Assembly: GCA_946408825.1 (NCBI GenBank)
Contig: CAMJTU010000020.1
Coordinates: forward strand, 1-64,000
Origin: an uncultured Planctomycetaceae bacterium
Lineage (GTDB): Bacteria > Planctomycetota > Planctomycetia > Pirellulales > Thermoguttaceae
Direction of reading: 5' to 3'
Length of the DNA: 64,000 bases
The notes under the pieces are model-generated. The model worked only from the letters and a program-made list of their open reading frames with translations, was not told where the DNA came from and ran no database searches. How positions within the stretch are numbered: position 1 is the stretch's first letter; each line of letters starts with the position of its first letter. Both the position numbers and the translations under genes were made by a program. This document shows positions 61,674 through 64,000 of the stretch, one piece after another.

Positions 61674-61902
61674 AGTTAAACTAGCGGGAATATATAAAGA
61701 AATGCTGGAAGAAGACATTATAGCCGAACTTGCGCGGGTTAAGGACATTCCCCTGCGAACGGCGATGGACGTCTATTATAACAGCAGCCTGTCCGAGCAG
61801 ATAAACGACGGCGTCTATGGGATTGACAGCATGGATTACAGATATCTCGTTCAGGACCTCATAGAAAATGAGCCGGAGTTGTTAAAAGAAATCGAACAAT
61901 AA
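61666..61902 (+). CDS. Small acidic protein, third gene of the DUF3791/DUF3990 island
   Basis: 78 residues: MDKVKLAGIYKEMLEEDIIAELARVKDIPLRTAMDVYYNSSLSEQINDGVYGIDSMDYRYLVQDLIENEPELL. All-helical by appearance, acidic, no signal. It overlaps the end of the DUF3990 gene by eight bases, so it belongs to the same operon. Not assigned to a family; size, helicity and position suggest an antitoxin-like partner or a DUF3791 relative. Confidence 0.65.
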   Translation: MDKVKLAGIYKEMLEEDIIAELARVKDIPLRTAMDVYYNSSLSEQINDGVYGIDSMDYRYLVQDLIENEPELLKEIEQ

Positions 61903-62479
61903 AATTTTGCCGATCGGACGTCGCCCATTCATATTAAACTCCCAATCTCGACGTCCAGTGAACCAGACGACAAAATAAGGCTTTGGGAATGTTACGCAAA
62001 GGAATATTTCTCCTCATACCGTTTCTAAGGCAGGCGTCGACCCTTTTTTCAACAAAATACCAAATATTTTCAAATCGATCTTGATACGTTCGGGACTTTT
62101 CTCCATACTAAGGAATACGCTCGTCGCATTACGTCGTCTTCCGACGTCGTCAAGACGACGTAACGTCGTGTCGTTGTTGCCTTTCCGACGGTCGTAAAAA
62201 GTATCGCGATCTTTTCCTAAACTTCGCGGAGAACGCTCAAGTTGGGAATCATGTTGGACGATACTCATAGGGAAGGGCGAAAACGACTGCGGTCGTCTCC
62301 CCTAACGAGCGCCGCGTAAAACGACGGCTATGGATGGTTTGTCGGTCAGGCGAGACCGAGGCGCCATGAGCGCGCCTTCCTGACGCGAGGACGCTCGAAG
62401 AACGGAGTTTAGCGTCGTCGCGCTTTGGCAAACGCGCTACGAAGAGAACTTCTGGAGATTTTTTTCAGGAGAATATAAG
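61903..62479. other. Intergenic region between the island and flgM
   Basis: About 580 bp. No gene accepted. Contains a small perfect inverted repeat ACGTCGTC-AA-GACGACGT near 62140-62160 and GC-rich stretches. The flgM ribosome-binding site (AGGAG) lies at its end. Confidence 0.4.
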
Positions 62480-62752
62480 ATGAACATTAACGGAATCAAC
62501 AGAACTCAGGGAGTCGCTCCTATTCGGCAAACCGGCGCGATTAGAAAGAACGACGCCGCTCGTCGCGCCGCGAATCCTCGCGACGAGATGAACGTGTCGG
62601 TCACGCGCGAAACCGCCGTCAATACGAACGCGAACGCCGATATTCGTCTTGATCTGGTCAACCGCGTCCGCGCTGAAATCGCGGCGGGAACCTACTATAC
62701 CGACGAAAAGTTCGAGATCGCCCTCAGCCGAATGTTCGATTCCTTCGAATAA
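62480..62752 (+). CDS. flgM: FlgM-like anti-sigma-28 factor
   Basis: 90 residues. The disordered N-terminal half (MNINGINRTQGVAPIRQTGA) and the helical C-terminus (RLDLVNRVRAEIAAGTYYTDEKFEIALSRMFDSF) have the FlgM signature: a helix, then I-x-x-G-T-Y-x-x-D-E-K-x-E-I-A. FlgM holds sigma-28 until the flagellar hook is finished. No other flagellar genes are near. AGGAG nine bases upstream supports the start. Confidence 0.75.
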   Translation: MNINGINRTQGVAPIRQTGAIRKNDAARRAANPRDEMNVSVTRETAVNTNANADIRLDLVNRVRAEIAAGTYYTDEKFEIALSRMFDSFE

Positions 62753-62868
62753 TCGACGCGGTTGCGTTTGACGGTTCGCCATCCTTCTCCATTATCAAGG
62801 CGCGCCGGTTCTGCGATCCGCGCGACGTCGAGTCGCGTGTTCCGCGTTGGCTTTTGCGTTGGATTATC

Positions 62869-62894
62869 ATGGCGTCGCGACGTCGCGACGCCAT
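62869..62894 (+). terminator. Perfect 26-bp palindrome, terminator of flgM
   Basis: ATGGCGTCGCGAC (62869-62881) directly abuts its complement (62882-62894); TTGATTTTATAAC follows. The loop is formed by opening of the central bases. Confidence 0.7.
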
Positions 62895-63105
62895 TTGATT
62901 TTATAACGAAACTTCGACGACGAAACGTTCTTTTATATTTGCCGAACGGCGTTCACAATCTCTACGTTAACGTCTCTCTTGATTTATCTTTTACATCATG
63001 TAGTCATTTTTTATTATAACGCTTTCGTTTTTTCAAAATTTTTTCTCAGAACGAAACAAACTTTCTCACTTGGGGTCTAAAAATTTATCCTTTCTTTTAA
63101 TCCGC

Positions 63106-63134
63106 TTGACCAAATGGATTCAGCGAAGTAAAAT
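63106..63134 (+). promoter_or_regulatory. Promoter of the DUF1559 gene
   Basis: TTGACC (63106-63111), 17-bp spacer, TAAAAT (63129-63134). It implies a 5' leader of about 140 nt. Confidence 0.65.
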
Positions 63135-63283
63135 ATTGTCGAGTAGCGTCTTCGCACGCCGCCTCATAAAAGCAATTCTATCCTCCTCCGTCTTCTTCTG
63201 ATTTTCATCGAAAGAACGGTCGTCGATTGTGTAAATAGCTCTATTTTGAGCCTACGTCGTTTGATATTTTTTGAGGTCTTATT

Positions 63284-64000
63284 ATGGGTAAAACACTTCG
63301 TAAGAGCGGATTTACGCTCGTCGAGTTGTTGGTCGTCATCGCGATCATCGGCATCTTGATTGGTCTGCTTCTCCCCGCCGTCCAAGCGGCTCGCGAGGCG
63401 GCGCGCCGCATGCAGTGCACGAACAACATGAAACAGTTCGTCCTGGCAATGCACAACCACCACGACGTCACCGGTTTTCTACCGTCGCAGGGCGCCTTTG
63501 GACAGGGCGTCAAATCGGACCGATTCGGCGTTCACTATCAGCTTCTCCCCTACATTGAACAGGCGGCTCTGAAGGCGTCGGTCGACTCGACCCCGTCCAT
63601 TACCGCGCCGTGGAAGCCTTCCGCCCAGGGCGACGCGTCCGACGGCGGCTGGCAAGTCCGCACGACTAAAGTCGAAACCTTCCTTTGCCCCTCCGATCCT
63701 CATAATGGCGCCCTCGTGCTCCTTGGCGGCGCCCATAACCATAGCGGTCGCCCGACGAACATCGCCTACTGCATGGCGGACTGCGTCGCGCGTCTTGACA
63801 ACGCCAACAACAGCCCGTATAAAACCGAGAACCAAGGCGGTTGGAGAGTGCGCGTCGGCAACAAGAGGGATAAGGGCGACTGCTCCCATCGTTCCCTTTT
63901 CTTCTTCTTTAATCAGAATAGTTTTAGCTTCGCAACCGACGGCACGAGCAACACGATCGTCGCCTCCGAAGCGTGCGCCGGCGAATACAACAACGATAAG
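63284..64000 (+). CDS. DUF1559 prepilin-like protein (3' end outside window)
   Basis: First 239 residues; the frame is open to the window end. N-terminal type IV prepilin-like signal: basic MGKTLRKSG, then [25 protein letters not shown]; cleavage expected between Gly9 and Phe10. [27 protein letters not shown] follows. This signature with a Cys and N-N-M/L-K is typical of the hugely expanded DUF1559 family of planctomycetes, likely surface- or pseudopilus-associated. The C-terminal H-x9-DG motif is not reached in this window. Confidence 0.92.
   Translation, partial: MGKTLRKSGFTLVELLVVIAIIGILIGLLLPAVQAAREAARRMQCTNNMKQFVLAMHNHHDVTGFLPSQGAFGQGVKSDRFGVHYQLLPYIEQAALKASVDSTPSITAPWKPSAQGDASDGGWQVRTTKVETFLCPSDPHNGALVLLGGAHNHSGRPTNIAYCMADCVARLDNANNSPYKTENQGGWRVRVGNKRDKGDCSHRSLFFFFNQNSFSFATDGTSNTIVASEACAGEYNNDK

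Larger units (their letters stand above)
62753..63283. other. Intergenic region, flgM to DUF1559 gene
   Basis: About 530 bp; GC-rich up to the flgM terminator, then very AT-rich (62890-63140). Holds a terminator (62869-62894) and a promoter (63106-63134). No gene. Confidence 0.5.

Overview
The window looks like chromosome of a planctomycete, probably an anaerobic Pirellulales-type gut lineage. This is inferred from: a DUF1559 prepilin-like protein at the right edge with the planctomycete N-terminal signature; several very large secreted carbohydrate-active enzymes; an FlgM-like protein; GC-rich codon use; and anaerobe-type genes (RACo-like corrinoid activase, split-Soret-like cytochrome). I ran no searches; family names come from reading the translations.

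Layout. 1-1619 is the end of an acidic repeat protein. 1753-6450 holds a GH106-type alpha-L-rhamnosidase and a secreted alpha/beta hydrolase. 6720-8676 is an isolated phage-like pair (DUF4055 portal-like plus small-terminase-like). 8841-10478 encodes a RACo-like ferredoxin/ASKHA protein. 10602-26266 is the information-processing superoperon on the minus strand. Read in its own direction it runs tRNA-Thr(TGT), tRNA-Tyr x2, tRNA-Gly, tRNA-Thr(GGT), tuf, tRNA-Trp, secE, nusG, rplK, rplA, rplJ, rplL, an extra L7/L12 C-terminal-domain gene, rpoB, rpoC. This matches the E. coli thrU-tyrU-glyT-thrT-tufB-secE-nusG-rplKAJL-rpoBC order except for the duplicated Tyr tRNA, the added tRNA-Trp and the extra L12-like gene.

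26553-38126 carries an Hsp70-like protein, a secreted Gfo/Idh/MocA protein, two secreted glycosidase-like proteins, a UmuC-type polymerase and a flavin reductase. 38203-43898 encodes a giant DUF5724/DUF4132-type protein and its small companion. 44462-47005 is a copper P-type ATPase whose C-terminal metal-binding domain has its own ribosome-binding site. 47346-48019 is an AbrB/PIN toxin-antitoxin pair whose toxin has a premature stop. nadB, a secreted beta-helix protein, a degenerate IS5-family element and a split-Soret-like cytochrome follow. 53910-60784 is housekeeping: LysR regulator-dapB, rpmE, prfA-prmC, accB-accC.

60849-61902 is a small AT-richer island with a strong promoter and DUF3791, frameshifted DUF3990 and a third small gene. 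It is probably horizontally acquired and possibly TA-like. The window ends with flgM and the 5' part of a DUF1559 gene.

The most unusual points are the L12 C-terminal-domain paralog coupled to rplL with a terminator-like hairpin inside its coding sequence, the possible internal CopZ start in copA, the DUF5724/DUF4132 pair with a decayed copy of its small gene nearby, and the DUF3791/DUF3990 island broken in an A-tract. No CRISPR array, rRNA or replication origin was seen.
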